50,239 bases of DNA from Clostridia bacterium (GCA_900767835.1 CAAGAO010000010.1:1-50239), one strand, 5' to 3'; positions 33,001 through 42,386 are shown, counted from the first letter of the stretch. Made by a program: numbers and translations. The notes: generated by a model not told the origin, from the letters alone.

Positions 33001-33756
33001 TTAATACCCCTCGACAAGAGTTGTTATTTTAACTCCGTCTTTGGTGACAACCACTGTGTTTTCATAATGAGCAGATGGTTTTCCATCGCGGGTTATTATC
33101 CCCCAGCCGTCCTCATCAAGCCAAACATAACGTTGTCCCATATTAATCATTGGTTCGATTGCCAAGCACATACCTTCTTTAACCCTAATACCTTGCGTTG
33201 GCAAGCCATAGTTTGGAACCTCTGGTTCTTCGTGCATATCGTGACCTATGCCATGACCGACAAGTTCACGAACGACAGAATAGCCATTAGATTCCGCATG
33301 GGTTTGAATTGCGTGTGATAATTTGCCCAGTTTTTCACCAATTGCTAAATGTTTAATGCCTTCAAAGAAGCATTCTTCAGTAACTTTTACAAGTCTTGCA
33401 GTTTCGGCATTAATATTGCCTACGGCAAAAGTTCTTGCTGCGTCACCATTATAGCCGTTGATAATTGCACCTACATCTATGCTAATGATATCACCTTCTT
33501 TAAGGATGGTATTTTGAGAAGGTATACCATGAACAACGACACTATTAACAGATGCACATATACTGGCAGGGTACCCATCGTAATTTAAAAATGACGGAAT
33601 AGCACCTTTATCTATTATATACTTTTCAATCAATTTGTCAAGTTCTTGAGTAGAAATATTTGGTTTTATTAAAGTTTTTGCGTAGTTTAGAGCCTCACCG
33701 GTGATTTTTCCGGCAAGCAACATACCATCTATGTCCTCTTGAGTTCTACAAATCAT
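33001..33756 (-). CDS. map: Methionine aminopeptidase, type I
   Basis: 251 residues. Removes the initiator Met from nascent proteins. Metal-ligand regions seen in order: ISIDVGAIINGYNGDAART (two Asp), GHGIGHDMHEEPEVPNYG (His and downstream residues), LAIEPMIN (Glu) and HYENTVVVT (Glu). It overlaps the end of adk by 4 nt (ATGA). Confidence 0.98.
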   Translation of the reverse strand: MICRTQEDIDGMLLAGKITGEALNYAKTLIKPNISTQELDKLIEKYIIDKGAIPSFLNYDGYPASICASVNSVVVHGIPSQNTILKEGDIISIDVGAIINGYNGDAARTFAVGNINAETARLVKVTEECFFEGIKHLAIGEKLGKLSHAIQTHAESNGYSVVRELVGHGIGHDMHEEPEVPNYGLPTQGIRVKEGMCLAIEPMINMGQRYVWLDEDGWGIITRDGKPSAHYENTVVVTKDGVKITTLVEGY

Positions 33757-34391
33757 ATATTTTCTCCCATATTTTGCAATAACTTTTGTATTATTTCATT
33801 TATTTTTGAACAAGTTTGTTCAATATTCCCCGAATTATCTATAACTTCAAGTTTGTCTTTATAGTATTCAATAAGTGGTTTTGTTTCTTTTTCATAAACT
33901 TTTAACCTTTTTTTCGCCACATTTAAATCGTCATCAGTACGTATAATTAATTTTTCGCCACATACTGGACACCTTTCGTTTTCCACTTCATCTAAACTAT
34001 ATATTTTTGAGCAAACTGGACATATTCTTCTTTTAGATATTCTTTCTAAAATATGTTTATCAGGTACATCAAGTAAAAGCACTATATCTATTTTTGCCAT
34101 CAAGTCAAGTTCTTCTGCTTGTTCAACTGTTCTAGGAAATCCATCAAACACAAAGCCAACATTTGCTTTTGTGTTGAGTTCAAGTTTTAGCATTTGCAAA
34201 ATCAAATTTAAAGGAACAAGTTTACCTTGTTTACAATAATCTTCGACTTCTTTCCCAAAAACAGTTTGTTCTTTTATATTTTTTCTACAAATATCTCCAG
34301 TTGAAATATGTGTAAAGCCATAATTATCTTTAAGATATTTTGAAATATAACCTTTTCCCGCACCTGGTTTACCTATTAGTATAATATTCAT
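33753..34391 (-). CDS. adk: Adenylate kinase, zinc LID form
   Basis: 212 residues. Converts ATP + AMP to 2 ADP. Seen: P-loop GKPGAGKG (the second residue is Lys where Pro is common), FDGFPRT, and a LID with two CPVC pairs that binds zinc. GGGAG lies 5 nt before ATG 34391. First gene after a 349-bp gap from secY. Confidence 0.97.
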   Translation of the reverse strand: MNIILIGKPGAGKGYISKYLKDNYGFTHISTGDICRKNIKEQTVFGKEVEDYCKQGKLVPLNLILQMLKLELNTKANVGFVFDGFPRTVEQAEELDLMAKIDIVLLLDVPDKHILERISKRRICPVCSKIYSLDEVENERCPVCGEKLIIRTDDDLNVAKKRLKVYEKETKPLIEYYKDKLEVIDNSGNIEQTCSKINEIIQKLLQNMGENI

Positions 34392-34425
34392 TTTAACTCC
34401 CATAAATACACATTGTTATATGCAC

Positions 34426-34431
34426 ATTTTA
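34426..34431 (-). promoter_or_regulatory. Candidate extended -10 of the adk transcription unit
   Basis: TAAAAT preceded by TGG on the minus strand, about 35 nt upstream of the adk ATG; no good -35. Confidence 0.35.
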
Positions 34432-34620
34432 CCACACATTAATCAGTTTTAAAAACAATTTTAATAAATAGTGATTATCTTTATATTGTTTCTAATAAAA
34501 GATATTTTAATTTTTAATAAAATAATATGTTTGTTAGTTTTTCGTGGATATAAATATTCTAGATGTTATAATTACTTATAAACTATAAATCAAACAATTT
34601 TTTAACTTTTCACAAGAAAA

Positions 34621-34644
34621 GTGCAAACAAATTTTTGCTTGCAC
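34621..34644 (-). terminator. Hairpin after secY
   Basis: GTGCAA..CAAA/TTTG..TTGCAC with one mismatch, followed by TTTTCTTG on the minus strand. It may end or attenuate the S10-spc transcript. Confidence 0.6.
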
Positions 34645-34740
34645 CTTTTTTGCAAAAAGTTTTTGGGTTTGAAAACTTTTTATAAGAATTTCGGGTTTAA
34701 AATTCTGAATTTATTTTAGAATTTTTGGGTTATTAAAATT

Positions 34741-36036
34741 CTAATTTAAGAAACCTTTATAGTTTCTTGTAATCATTTGTGATTCCAATTGTTTTTGGAA
34801 TTCAAGGGCAACAGAAACAACAATCATCATACCAGTTGCACTAAAAGCACTAGTTAAAATTGTTAAATCGCCACCTACCAAAGTAAACACTACTGAAGGT
34901 ACAAGGGCAATAAATGCCAAGAAAATTGCACCAAATAATGTAATACGTTTAGAAACTTTTGCTATATAATTTGTTGTATCTTTACCAGGTCTTACACCTT
35001 CTATAAAGCCACCACCTTGTTGAATATTTTTACTAATATCCTCTGGCTTAAATGTTATTTGAGCATAGAAGTAAGTAAAGAATAAAATTAAAAGAGCAGT
35101 TAAAACTATATATAACCAAGTGCCAGAACCTAAGACTTTATTATAGCCTTCGGCTGCGTCTGGCCAGAACATACCAATTAACATATATGGCATAGAAAGT
35201 AAAGCACTTGCAAAGATGATTGGCATAACACCTGAACCATTTACTCTAACAGGAATGCAGTTACTTTGACCATTATATGTTTTTCTGCCCTTAACTTGTT
35301 TAGCATATTGAACTGGTATTTTTCGCTCAGCACCATCAATAAATATAATGAGAGCAAAGACGACAACAACAGCAACAAAGAAAATTAACAAATTCCATAA
35401 ATATTCAATATTTGTAGATATACTAGTAATTGCACCTAAAATTGCAGTACCAGCTGATGAAAGAATACCAACAAATATCAATAATGACAACCCATTACCA
35501 ATACCAGTTTCGGTAATTCTTTCGCCAAGCCAAACTGTAAACATTGAACCAGCAACCAAGATAATTACAGTGAACACAGGTGCAAGACCTGCCATACTTC
35601 CCCAAAGTCTTGTATCAAACAAGGTGTTATTAGAAAGTGAAATTGTAATACCAATTGCTTGAGCAATAGCCATAATTAAGGCAGCGATACGAGTATAGAA
35701 ATTAATTTTCTTTCTTCCATCTTCACCACTTTTTGCAATGTCGTCAAGTTTTGGAATTGCGACTTGCAAAAGTTGGATAATAATGGAAGCATTGATGTAT
35801 GGTGATACACCAAGAGCCAAAATTGACGCATTGGATAATGCGCCACCACTAAGCGTACTTAAAAGTCCTAAAAATCCGTTTTGGTCTGCTTCTACTGAAC
35901 TTTGAAAGACATCTTTCATAATTCCAGGAATAGGAAGCCAACAACCAACACGAAATATGAATAAAAGAATAAGAGTAATAAATATTTTGCGTCTAACTTC
36001 TTTTATTTTAAAAGCGTCAATTATTGTTTTAAACAT
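34741..36036 (-). CDS. secY: Preprotein translocase subunit SecY
   Basis: 431 residues with ten predicted membrane segments. Seen: LFIFRVGCWLPIPGI, the plug-region GGALSNASILALGVSPYINASII, RKIPVQYAKQVKGRK and the final cytoplasmic loop GVRPGKDTTNYI. It forms the protein-conducting channel with SecE. Its ATG shares a base with the rplO stop (TAATG). Confidence 0.98.
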   Translation of the reverse strand: MFKTIIDAFKIKEVRRKIFITLILLFIFRVGCWLPIPGIMKDVFQSSVEADQNGFLGLLSTLSGGALSNASILALGVSPYINASIIIQLLQVAIPKLDDIAKSGEDGRKKINFYTRIAALIMAIAQAIGITISLSNNTLFDTRLWGSMAGLAPVFTVIILVAGSMFTVWLGERITETGIGNGLSLLIFVGILSSAGTAILGAITSISTNIEYLWNLLIFFVAVVVVFALIIFIDGAERKIPVQYAKQVKGRKTYNGQSNCIPVRVNGSGVMPIIFASALLSMPYMLIGMFWPDAAEGYNKVLGSGTWLYIVLTALLILFFTYFYAQITFKPEDISKNIQQGGGFIEGVRPGKDTTNYIAKVSKRITLFGAIFLAFIALVPSVVFTLVGGDLTILTSAFSATGMMIVVSVALEFQKQLESQMITRNYKGFLN

Positions 36037-36482
36037 TAAATTACCTCTGTTTTTCCACCGACTTTTTCAATTTTTTCAACTGCAGATCTTGTGAATTTTG
36101 CAGCTTGTATAGTTAAAGGTTTTGTAAGTTCACCATCGCCTAAAACTTTTAAGCCGTATGGCATCATTTTACCAATAACTCTGTTTTCATATAAAAGTTC
36201 TTGTGTAATAACAGTGTTTGCATCAAACATTTCCAAATCGCCAACATTAACTGTAGCATATTGCTTTTTGAAGTTATAGTTGTTAAAACCACGAATTGGA
36301 AGTTTACGAATTAGTGGAAGTTGTCCACCTTCGAAACCAGGGCGAACACCGCCACCTGATCTAGCATTTTGACCTTTATGACCTTTACCACTTGTTTTAC
36401 CAAGTCCTGAGCCAAGTCCTCTACCAACTCTAAAAGATTTACGATTAGAATTTTTTGCTGGAGAAAGAGTTTGTATATCCAT
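36036..36482 (-). CDS. rplO: Ribosomal protein L15
   Basis: 148 residues; the Gly/Lys/Arg-rich start GRGLGSGLGKTSGKGHKGQ and PLIRKLPIRGFNN are typical. 23S rRNA binder. Confidence 0.98.
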   Translation of the reverse strand: MDIQTLSPAKNSNRKSFRVGRGLGSGLGKTSGKGHKGQNARSGGGVRPGFEGGQLPLIRKLPIRGFNNYNFKKQYATVNVGDLEMFDANTVITQELLYENRVIGKMMPYGLKVLGDGELTKPLTIQAAKFTRSAVEKIEKVGGKTEVI

Positions 36483-36491
36483 TGTTTCCTC

Positions 36492-36680
36492 CTATATTTC
36501 TTCCACTTTAACAAGGTGTCTAACGTGGAATAGTGAACCACGAATAGACGCATTGTCTGGGAATACTTTTGTTTGATTTAATTTTGTAAAGCCTAAAGCC
36601 TCTAAAACTTTAGCTTGTTCTTTGTTATAACCTATTTTACTTCTGATATAGGTTACTTTTAGTTGTTTTTGTTCTGCCAT
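36492..36680 (-). CDS. rpmD: Ribosomal protein L30
   Basis: 62 residues: LKVTYIRSKIGYNKEQ.., FHVRHLVKVEE. Standard position between rpsE and rplO. Confidence 0.97.
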   Translation of the reverse strand: MAEQKQLKVTYIRSKIGYNKEQAKVLEALGFTKLNQTKVFPDNASIRGSLFHVRHLVKVEEI

Positions 36681-36689
36681 AAGTTCCTC

Positions 36690-37229
36690 CTATATCTCTT
36701 CAACGGCTATACCACGACGTGCTGCAATTTCTTCTTTAGTACGAAGTGATTTTAAACCGTTTAAAGTTGCTTTAACAAGGTTAATTTTGTTTGAAGATCC
36801 GTGACGTTTTGTAACGATATCTTTAATACCTGCAAGTTCAATAATAGAACGAGCAGCACCACCAGCGATAACACCGGTACCTGGTTTAGCAGGAATAAGG
36901 TGAACAGTTGTTGCACCAAATTTACCAATAATTTCGTGTGGGATTGTTGTGTCACAAGTTGAGATTTTAACTAAATTCTTTTTAGCGGAAACAGTTGCTT
37001 TGTCGATTGCTGATGGAACTTCACCGGCTTTACCAGTTCCGATACCAACATTACCTTTACGGTCACCAACTACAACCATAGCAGAGAAACGCATTGTACG
37101 ACCACCTTTAACAACTTTAGTTACACGTCTAACTGCAACTAAAACTTTGTCAAAGCCATCGTCTTCACGACGTTTTTCTTCTCTTTCTCTTCTTGGTCTA
37201 TCTTTTTTAACTTTTTCTAAATCTGCCAT
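36690..37229 (-). CDS. rpsE: Ribosomal protein S5
   Basis: 179 residues: VTKVVKGGRTMRFSAMVVVGD, GKAGEVPSAIDKA, LIPAKPGTGVIAGG. Takes part in decoding accuracy and mRNA entry. It has a charged N-terminal arm KKDRPRREREEKRRED. Confidence 0.98.
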   Translation of the reverse strand: MADLEKVKKDRPRREREEKRREDDGFDKVLVAVRRVTKVVKGGRTMRFSAMVVVGDRKGNVGIGTGKAGEVPSAIDKATVSAKKNLVKISTCDTTIPHEIIGKFGATTVHLIPAKPGTGVIAGGAARSIIELAGIKDIVTKRHGSSNKINLVKATLNGLKSLRTKEEIAARRGIAVEEI

Positions 37230-37238
37230 AACTTACTC

Positions 37239-37601
37239 CTAAAACTCTAGTCCAGCACTTCTTGCGCCATCGGCAAGAGCCTGAACACGACCAGTATATA
37301 AATAACCACCGCGGTCAAATACAACATTTTTGATACCTTTGCCAGTAGCAAGTTTACCAAGTTTTTCACCAACAAGTTTAGCTTGTTCGGTTTTGTTTTT
37401 GCCGGCTAAATCTAAGTCTTTATCTATAGAAGAAGCACAAACAAGTGTTAAACCTTTAACATCATCTATAACTTGAGCATAGATGCTTGTGTTACTTTTA
37501 TATACACAAAGTCTTGGACATTCAGCAGTGCCAGAAAGATTTTTTCTAACACGAATGTGTCTTCTAACTCTTTTTGTATTTCTATCTTCTTTATTTAACA
37601 T
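37239..37601 (-). CDS. rplR: Ribosomal protein L18
   Basis: 120 residues: RVRKNLSGTAECPRLCVYKSN, VVFDRGGYLYTGRVQALADGAR. Binds 5S rRNA with L5. Confidence 0.98.
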   Translation of the reverse strand: MLNKEDRNTKRVRRHIRVRKNLSGTAECPRLCVYKSNTSIYAQVIDDVKGLTLVCASSIDKDLDLAGKNKTEQAKLVGEKLGKLATGKGIKNVVFDRGGYLYTGRVQALADGARSAGLEF

Positions 37602-37613
37602 TTATCCTATCTC

Positions 37614-38162
37614 CTATTTTTTACCCTTAGCAGCGGTTTTTCCGACTTTTCTAATAACCTTTTCATCTTCATAGTGAACACCATAACCATGATAAGGTTC
37701 AACAGGTCTAACTGCTCTAATATTAGCACAGAATTGACCAATTTTCTCTTTGTCTGCACCAGATACAACTACTTCTAGCATACTTGGGCATTCAACTTTT
37801 AAACCTTGAGGGATTTCCATATTAACTTCATGAGAGAATCCTAAGTTTAAAACTAAAGTATTGCCTTTTACAACTGCTTTATAACCAACTCCGGCTATAA
37901 CAAGTTTTTTGCTAAAACCATCGTTAACACCTTTAACCATATTGGCAATTAAAGCTCTGTAAAGACCGTGTTTTGCTTTTGTTTCGTTATCGTCATTTGC
38001 TCTAGTAAGTGCAATTTTTCCATCAGCAATGTGTACAGTGATTAACTTGTCAACTTCTTGAGTAAGTTCGCCAAGTTTACCTTTAACTGTAACAACGTTG
38101 CCATTTAGAGAAGCAGTTACGCCAGCTGGAACGATAATTTCTTTTCTACCAATTCTTGACAT
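37614..38162 (-). CDS. rplF: Ribosomal protein L6
   Basis: 182 residues, two repeated folds; the signature VEPYHGYGVHYEDEKVIRK lies near the C-terminus. Located near the GTPase centre of the 50S subunit. Confidence 0.98.
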   Translation of the reverse strand: MSRIGRKEIIVPAGVTASLNGNVVTVKGKLGELTQEVDKLITVHIADGKIALTRANDDNETKAKHGLYRALIANMVKGVNDGFSKKLVIAGVGYKAVVKGNTLVLNLGFSHEVNMEIPQGLKVECPSMLEVVVSGADKEKIGQFCANIRAVRPVEPYHGYGVHYEDEKVIRKVGKTAAKGKK

Positions 38163-38171
38163 AAACTCCTC

Positions 38172-38570
38172 CTACCAAACAAACGCCAACACTTCGCCAC
38201 CAACACCGGCTGCACGTGCTTGTTTGTCTGTTAATAAACCTTTATTTGTTGAAACGATTGCAATACCAAGACCAGATATAACTTGTGGAAGTTTATCTTT
38301 TTGAGCATAAACTCTAAGACCTGGTTTAGAAATTCTTTTAATTCCTTGGATAACGCTTTCGCCATTTTCATCATACTTTAATGTGATGATCATATCTTTG
38401 TGACCATTTTCTTCTTTTTCGTCACAACCTGCAATGTAACCTTCTTTTAAAAGAATGTTTGCAATTGCAAGTTTTTCTTTTGATGCAGGAACGCTAACTT
38501 CTTTTAAGTGTGCGGTAAGTCCGTTACGAATACGAGTTAGCATATCTGCGATTGGATCTGTAAATACCAT
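38172..38570 (-). CDS. rpsH: Ribosomal protein S8
   Basis: 132 residues: DPIADMLTRIRNGL at the start and GIAIVSTNKGLLTDKQAR..GGEVLAFVW at the end. Central 16S rRNA binder; in enterobacteria it represses the spc operon. Confidence 0.98.
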   Translation of the reverse strand: MVFTDPIADMLTRIRNGLTAHLKEVSVPASKEKLAIANILLKEGYIAGCDEKEENGHKDMIITLKYDENGESVIQGIKRISKPGLRVYAQKDKLPQVISGLGIAIVSTNKGLLTDKQARAAGVGGEVLAFVW

Positions 38571-38582
38571 AAGTTTTTCCTC

Positions 38583-38768
38583 CTACCAACTAGATTTTTT
38601 AACACCAGGGATTTCACCTTTTGATGCTAATTCTCTAAAACAAATTCTGCATATTCCGTATTTTCTAAGAACTGCGTGTGGACGTCCGCAAATTGTACAA
38701 CGAGTATATTCTCTTGTAGAGAATTTTTGTTTTCTTTGTTGTTTTGCTTTTAATGATGTTTTTGCCAT
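38583..38768 (-). CDS. rpsN: Ribosomal protein S14, zinc-binding (type Z)
   Basis: 61 residues with CTIC and CRIC zinc pairs, the short zinc form typical of Gram-positives. Confidence 0.98.
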   Translation of the reverse strand: MAKTSLKAKQQRKQKFSTREYTRCTICGRPHAVLRKYGICRICFRELASKGEIPGVKKSSW

Positions 38769-38779
38769 ATTATTCCACC

Positions 38780-39325
38780 TTATCTTCTAAAAGGAATGCC
38801 TAAAGCACTAAGTAATGCTTTTGCTTCTTCGTCCGACTTTGCACTTGTAACGAATACTACATCTAAACCTCTTACTCTATCAATTTTATCGTAAGAGATT
38901 TCTGGGAATATAAGTTGTTCTTTAATTCCCAAAGCGTAATTACCTTTGCCATCAAAAGCTTTGGTGCTTACACCTTTAAAGTCACGAACTCTTGGAAGTG
39001 CGATTGAAACCAATCTGTCCAAAAATTCATACATTCTATTGCCACGAAGGGTAACCTTTGCGCCAATTTTTAAGCCTTGTCTAACTTTAAAGTTAGAGAT
39101 AGCCTTTTTAGCAACAGTTGGAACAGCTTTTTGTCCAGCGATTGCGGTAAGTTCGTCTACAGCGATTTGGAAAGATTTTGAATTATCTTTAACTTCGCCA
39201 AGACCCATATTCAAAACTATTTTTTCAAGTTTTGGAACTTCGTTTATGTTTTTGTAACCAAACTCTTTAACAAGGGCTGGAACAACAGTTTCTTTATACA
39301 AAACGTTTAATCTAGCTTTTTCCAT
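38780..39325 (-). CDS. rplE: Ribosomal protein L5
   Basis: 181 residues: KIVLNMGLGEV, FRVRQG-type KVRQGLKIGAKVTLRG, FPEISYDKIDRVRGLDVVFVT. Binds 5S rRNA. The start overlaps the rplX stop by one base. Confidence 0.98.
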   Translation of the reverse strand: MEKARLNVLYKETVVPALVKEFGYKNINEVPKLEKIVLNMGLGEVKDNSKSFQIAVDELTAIAGQKAVPTVAKKAISNFKVRQGLKIGAKVTLRGNRMYEFLDRLVSIALPRVRDFKGVSTKAFDGKGNYALGIKEQLIFPEISYDKIDRVRGLDVVFVTSAKSDEEAKALLSALGIPFRR

Positions 39326-39732
39326 TATTCCTTATCTCCTTTGTCTTCTTTTTTGGCTTTTTTGTTTTCTTTAACTGCTTTTTTAGCATCTTTTTTAGTA
39401 GTTTTTACAAACCCTTTATCTAAAGATGCACCGCATTTAGCACATACACGTGCATTTTTGTTTTCAATTTCTTTATGTTTAACTCTTGTTGCTTTTCCGC
39501 AAACAGGGCAAACTATCATAACATTTGAAGCTTCAATAGGTGCTGATTTTTTAACGATTCCACCTTTATCTTGTTGTGATTTTGGTTTTTGATGTTTAGT
39601 AACAACATTAACCCCATCAACAAGAACCTTACCAGTTTTTGGAGAAACTTCTAAAACATCAGCAGTTTTGCCTTTATCTTTACCAGTGATTACTAATACT
39701 TTATCACCTTTTTTAACAAATGATTTTGCCAT
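39325..39732 (-). CDS. rplX: Ribosomal protein L24 with zinc ribbon and basic tail
   Basis: 135 residues, about 30 longer than usual. The KOW start KKGDKVLVITGKDKGKTADV is normal. Two CxxC pairs (CPVC, CAKC) form a zinc ribbon in the C-terminal half, and the last 25 residues are almost all Lys, Ala, Asp and Glu. Initiates 50S assembly. Confidence 0.97.
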   Translation of the reverse strand: MAKSFVKKGDKVLVITGKDKGKTADVLEVSPKTGKVLVDGVNVVTKHQKPKSQQDKGGIVKKSAPIEASNVMIVCPVCGKATRVKHKEIENKNARVCAKCGASLDKGFVKTTKKDAKKAVKENKKAKKEDKGDKE

Positions 39733-39747
39733 TTTATTTCTCCTTTA

Positions 39748-40116
39748 TTATATAACTTCTGGTGCAAGTGAAATAATTTTCATATAGCCCTTGTCACGTA
39801 ATTCTCTTGCGATAGGTCCAAAGATACGAGTACCTTTTGGTTGTCCTTCATTATCAATTATAACTGCAGCATTGTCATCAAAACGAATAGCTGAACCGTC
39901 TGGTCTTTGTAAACCTTTGCTTGTTCTAACTATAACTGCTTTAACAACATCACCTTTTTTAACGCTACCACCAGGGATAGCAGATTTAACAGAAGCGATT
40001 ATAACATCACCGATGTTACCACTTCTTCTAAATGAACCGCCTAAAACTCTAATGCACATAATAACTTTAGCACCAGTGTTATCGGCAACTTTTAATCTAG
40101 TTTGTGGTTGTATCAT
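39748..40116 (-). CDS. rplN: Ribosomal protein L14
   Basis: 122 residues: MIQPQTRLKVADNTGAK.., FDDNAAVIIDNEGQPKGTRIFGPIARELR. Highly conserved, at the subunit interface. Confidence 0.98.
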   Translation of the reverse strand: MIQPQTRLKVADNTGAKVIMCIRVLGGSFRRSGNIGDVIIASVKSAIPGGSVKKGDVVKAVIVRTSKGLQRPDGSAIRFDDNAAVIIDNEGQPKGTRIFGPIARELRDKGYMKIISLAPEVI

Positions 40117-40129
40117 ATCTTGCTACCTC

Positions 40130-40396
40130 CTACTTAGCTTTTTCAACAATTCTAACAACTCTATGATATTTGTCTTTAGATAAGTGACGAGTTTCCATAA
40201 TTTCTACAACGTCACCAACTCCGCATTCATTTTTCTCATCATGAGCCTTAAATTTAGTTGTTCTTTTTACGACTTTTTTATAAAGTGGATGTTTAACATT
40301 TTCAACAATGCTAACAACTACTGTTTTATCCATTTTTCCTGCGCTTACAACAGTACCTTGTCTTGTAGGGCGGTTGTTTCTTTCTAAATTTTCCAT
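40130..40396 (-). CDS. rpsQ: Ribosomal protein S17
   Basis: 88 residues: GTVVSAGKMDKTVVVSI, KRTTKFKAHDE, GDVVEIMETRHLSKDK. Primary 16S rRNA binder. Confidence 0.98.
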   Translation of the reverse strand: MENLERNNRPTRQGTVVSAGKMDKTVVVSIVENVKHPLYKKVVKRTTKFKAHDEKNECGVGDVVEIMETRHLSKDKYHRVVRIVEKAK

Positions 40397-40401
40397 ATTA
40401 C

Positions 40402-40590
40402 TTACGCCTTCCTTTCTCTTAATATTGTATTGATTTTTGCAATATCTTTTTTGATGTTGTGAAGTTGCATTGGATTAGATAAACTTCCTGTTGCTTGTGC
40501 GAAGCGAAGATTGAATAATTCAGCTTTTAATGCTTTTAATTTTGCATTTAGTTCATCATCGCTCATTGCTCTAATTTCTGCTACTTTCAT
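40402..40590 (-). CDS. rpmC: Ribosomal protein L29
   Basis: 62 residues, two helices: ELNAKLKALKAELFNLRFAQ and IKKDIAKINTILRER. Near the exit tunnel. Start overlaps the rplP stop by one base. Confidence 0.97.
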   Translation of the reverse strand: MKVAEIRAMSDDELNAKLKALKAELFNLRFAQATGSLSNPMQLHNIKKDIAKINTILRERKA

Positions 40591-41018
40591 TATTCAGCTC
40601 CTCCTTCTAAATCAGCTTTTTTAACAAATTTAACTTTGCAAGGAAGTTTATGACCAGCAAGTCTTAACGCTTCTCTTGCTGTTTCCTCTGGAATTTCAGC
40701 AATTTCAAATAATACTCTGCCTGGCTTTACTTTTGCAACCCAGTATTCAGGGCTACCTTTACCAGAACCCATACGAGTTTCTGCAGGTTTTTTAGTAACT
40801 GGGGTATCTGGGAAAATATCAATCCAAACTTTACCACCACGTTTGATAAATCTAGTCATAGCAACACGGGCTGCTTCTATTTGATTAGACTTAATTTGGC
40901 AAGGCTCTAAGGTAATCAAACCATACTCACCATAAGCAAGTTTGTTGCCACGAGTACATTTACCAGTCATACGGCCACGTTGAACACGTCTTCTCTTTAC
41001 TCTCTTAGGCATTAACAT
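40590..41018 (-). CDS. rplP: Ribosomal protein L16
   Basis: 142 residues from MLMPKRVKRRRVQRGRMTGK; PVTKKPAETRMGSGKGSPEYWVA and GRVLFEI are conserved. Organises the A-site region of the 50S. The ATG at 41018 follows AGGAGG and overlaps the end of rpsC by 14 nt; the longer frame to 41051 would include part of the rpsC tail. Confidence 0.97.
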   Translation of the reverse strand: MLMPKRVKRRRVQRGRMTGKCTRGNKLAYGEYGLITLEPCQIKSNQIEAARVAMTRFIKRGGKVWIDIFPDTPVTKKPAETRMGSGKGSPEYWVAKVKPGRVLFEIAEIPEETAREALRLAGHKLPCKVKFVKKADLEGGAE

Positions 41019-41685
41019 TTGGTTTGTCCTCCTTTGGTTCTTCTTTTGCACCTAAAATATCGCCTTTGTAAATCCAGCATTTAACACCTAATTTACCATA
41101 GTTTGTGTATGCTGCAGTTGTACCATAATCGATATCAGCACGAATTGTTTGAAGTGGAAGTGAGCCTTCCATATATCTTTCTGTTCTTGCAATAGTGTTA
41201 GCTCCGTCAACAACACCGCTAACTTGAACTTTACATCCTTTAGCACCAGCTTTCATAACTTTTTGAATCGCTTGTTTTAAAGCACGACGGAAAGTTACAC
41301 GTTTTTCTAGTTGTTGTGCAACACCTTCTGCAACAAGTTGAGCATCTAAGTCAACTTTTTTAACTTCTTTAATATTAATGAACAAATTTTTTGTAGGATT
41401 AATAATTTTAGAAAGTTGTTTTTTTATGATTTCAACATTAGCACCTTTTTGTCCGATTAAAACTGCTGGACGACCAGTGTAAATGTTTACTACCAATTTT
41501 TCTTTTGTTCTTTCAATTTCAATTTTTGATATTGATGCTTGAGCATATTCTTTATTTAAGAATTTTCTAATTTTGTTGTCTTCAAGAAGAAATTTAGCAA
41601 AGTCTTCTTTACTAGCATACCAAGTAGAATCCCAAGGTTTGTTAATACCAACTCTAAGCCCGATTGGGCTAACTTTTTGTCCCAT
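41005..41685 (-). CDS. rpsC: Ribosomal protein S3
   Basis: 226 residues: MGQKVSPIGLRVGI, KH domain with RPAVLIGQKGANVE, and the end YGKLGVKCWIYKGDIL. Forms the mRNA entry site of the 30S. Confidence 0.98.
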   Translation of the reverse strand: MGQKVSPIGLRVGINKPWDSTWYASKEDFAKFLLEDNKIRKFLNKEYAQASISKIEIERTKEKLVVNIYTGRPAVLIGQKGANVEIIKKQLSKIINPTKNLFINIKEVKKVDLDAQLVAEGVAQQLEKRVTFRRALKQAIQKVMKAGAKGCKVQVSGVVDGANTIARTERYMEGSLPLQTIRADIDYGTTAAYTNYGKLGVKCWIYKGDILGAKEEPKEDKPNVNA

Positions 41686-41697
41686 ACTTTGCCTCCT

Positions 41698-42087
41698 TTA
41701 TTCCTTTACACCATCAAGATAAACTGTGATGTGACAAGTTCTTTTTAATAATCTGTTTGCTCTTCCTCTTGCACGGATATCCAAACGTTTAAGTGTTGGA
41801 CCTGGGCAAACATAACATTCATCAACCACAAGGTCTGCTCTATTTAGACCTTTGTTGTTTTCAGCATTAGCAAGTGCTGAAGATACAAGTTTATAGCAAA
41901 CTTCTGCTGAAGCAGTTGTTTGGTTTGCTAAAATTGCTAAAGCTTCTTCAACTTTTTTACCTCTTATTGTATCAAGAGTAATTCTAACTTTTGAAGGGCT
42001 CATTCTAACATATTTAACAGTAGCGTATGCTCTTGTTTCTGCATTGTTCGCTCTTGTAAGCGCTTTTTCTCTAATTCTAGTTGCCAT
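41698..42087 (-). CDS. rplV: Ribosomal protein L22
   Basis: 129 residues: AYATVKYVRMSPSKVRITLDTIRG and the tunnel loop KRLDIRARGRANRLLKR. Lines the exit tunnel. Confidence 0.98.
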   Translation of the reverse strand: MATRIREKALTRANNAETRAYATVKYVRMSPSKVRITLDTIRGKKVEEALAILANQTTASAEVCYKLVSSALANAENNKGLNRADLVVDECYVCPGPTLKRLDIRARGRANRLLKRTCHITVYLDGVKE

Positions 42088-42095
42088 AAATACCT

Positions 42096-42386
42096 CTATT
42101 TAGCAGCCTTTGCTGTTGTTGCCGACTTTTGACCTGCGTGACCTTTGAAGGTTCTTGTTGGAGCGAATTCGCCAAGTTTATGACCAACCATTTCTGATGT
42201 GCAATAAACTGGAACGTGTTTTTTGCCGTTGTGAACAGCAAATGTGAAACCAACAAATTCAGGATAAATTGTAGAAGAACGTGACCAAGTTTTAATAGGT
42301 TTTTTGTTACCAGACTTATTCATTTCTTCAACTCTTTTCAATAATTTTGAAAAGACATAAGGTTTTTTCTTTAAACTTCTACTCAT
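42096..42386 (-). CDS. rpsS: Ribosomal protein S19
   Basis: 96 residues: SRSLKKKPYVFSKLLKRV, TWSRSSTIYPEFVGFTFAVHNGKKHVPVY. 30S head protein. Confidence 0.98.
   Translation of the reverse strand: MSRSLKKKPYVFSKLLKRVEEMNKSGNKKPIKTWSRSSTIYPEFVGFTFAVHNGKKHVPVYCTSEMVGHKLGEFAPTRTFKGHAGQKSATTAKAAK

Larger units (their letters stand above)
34392..34740. other. Gap between secY and adk
   Basis: 349 bp, unusual in a cluster where these genes normally touch. It holds a terminator-like hairpin after secY (34621-34644) and an extended -10 candidate TGGTAAAAT before adk (-10 at 34426-34431) with a weak -35. The rest is AT-rich with short repeats of a GGGTTT type near 34666-34730. Confidence 0.6.
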
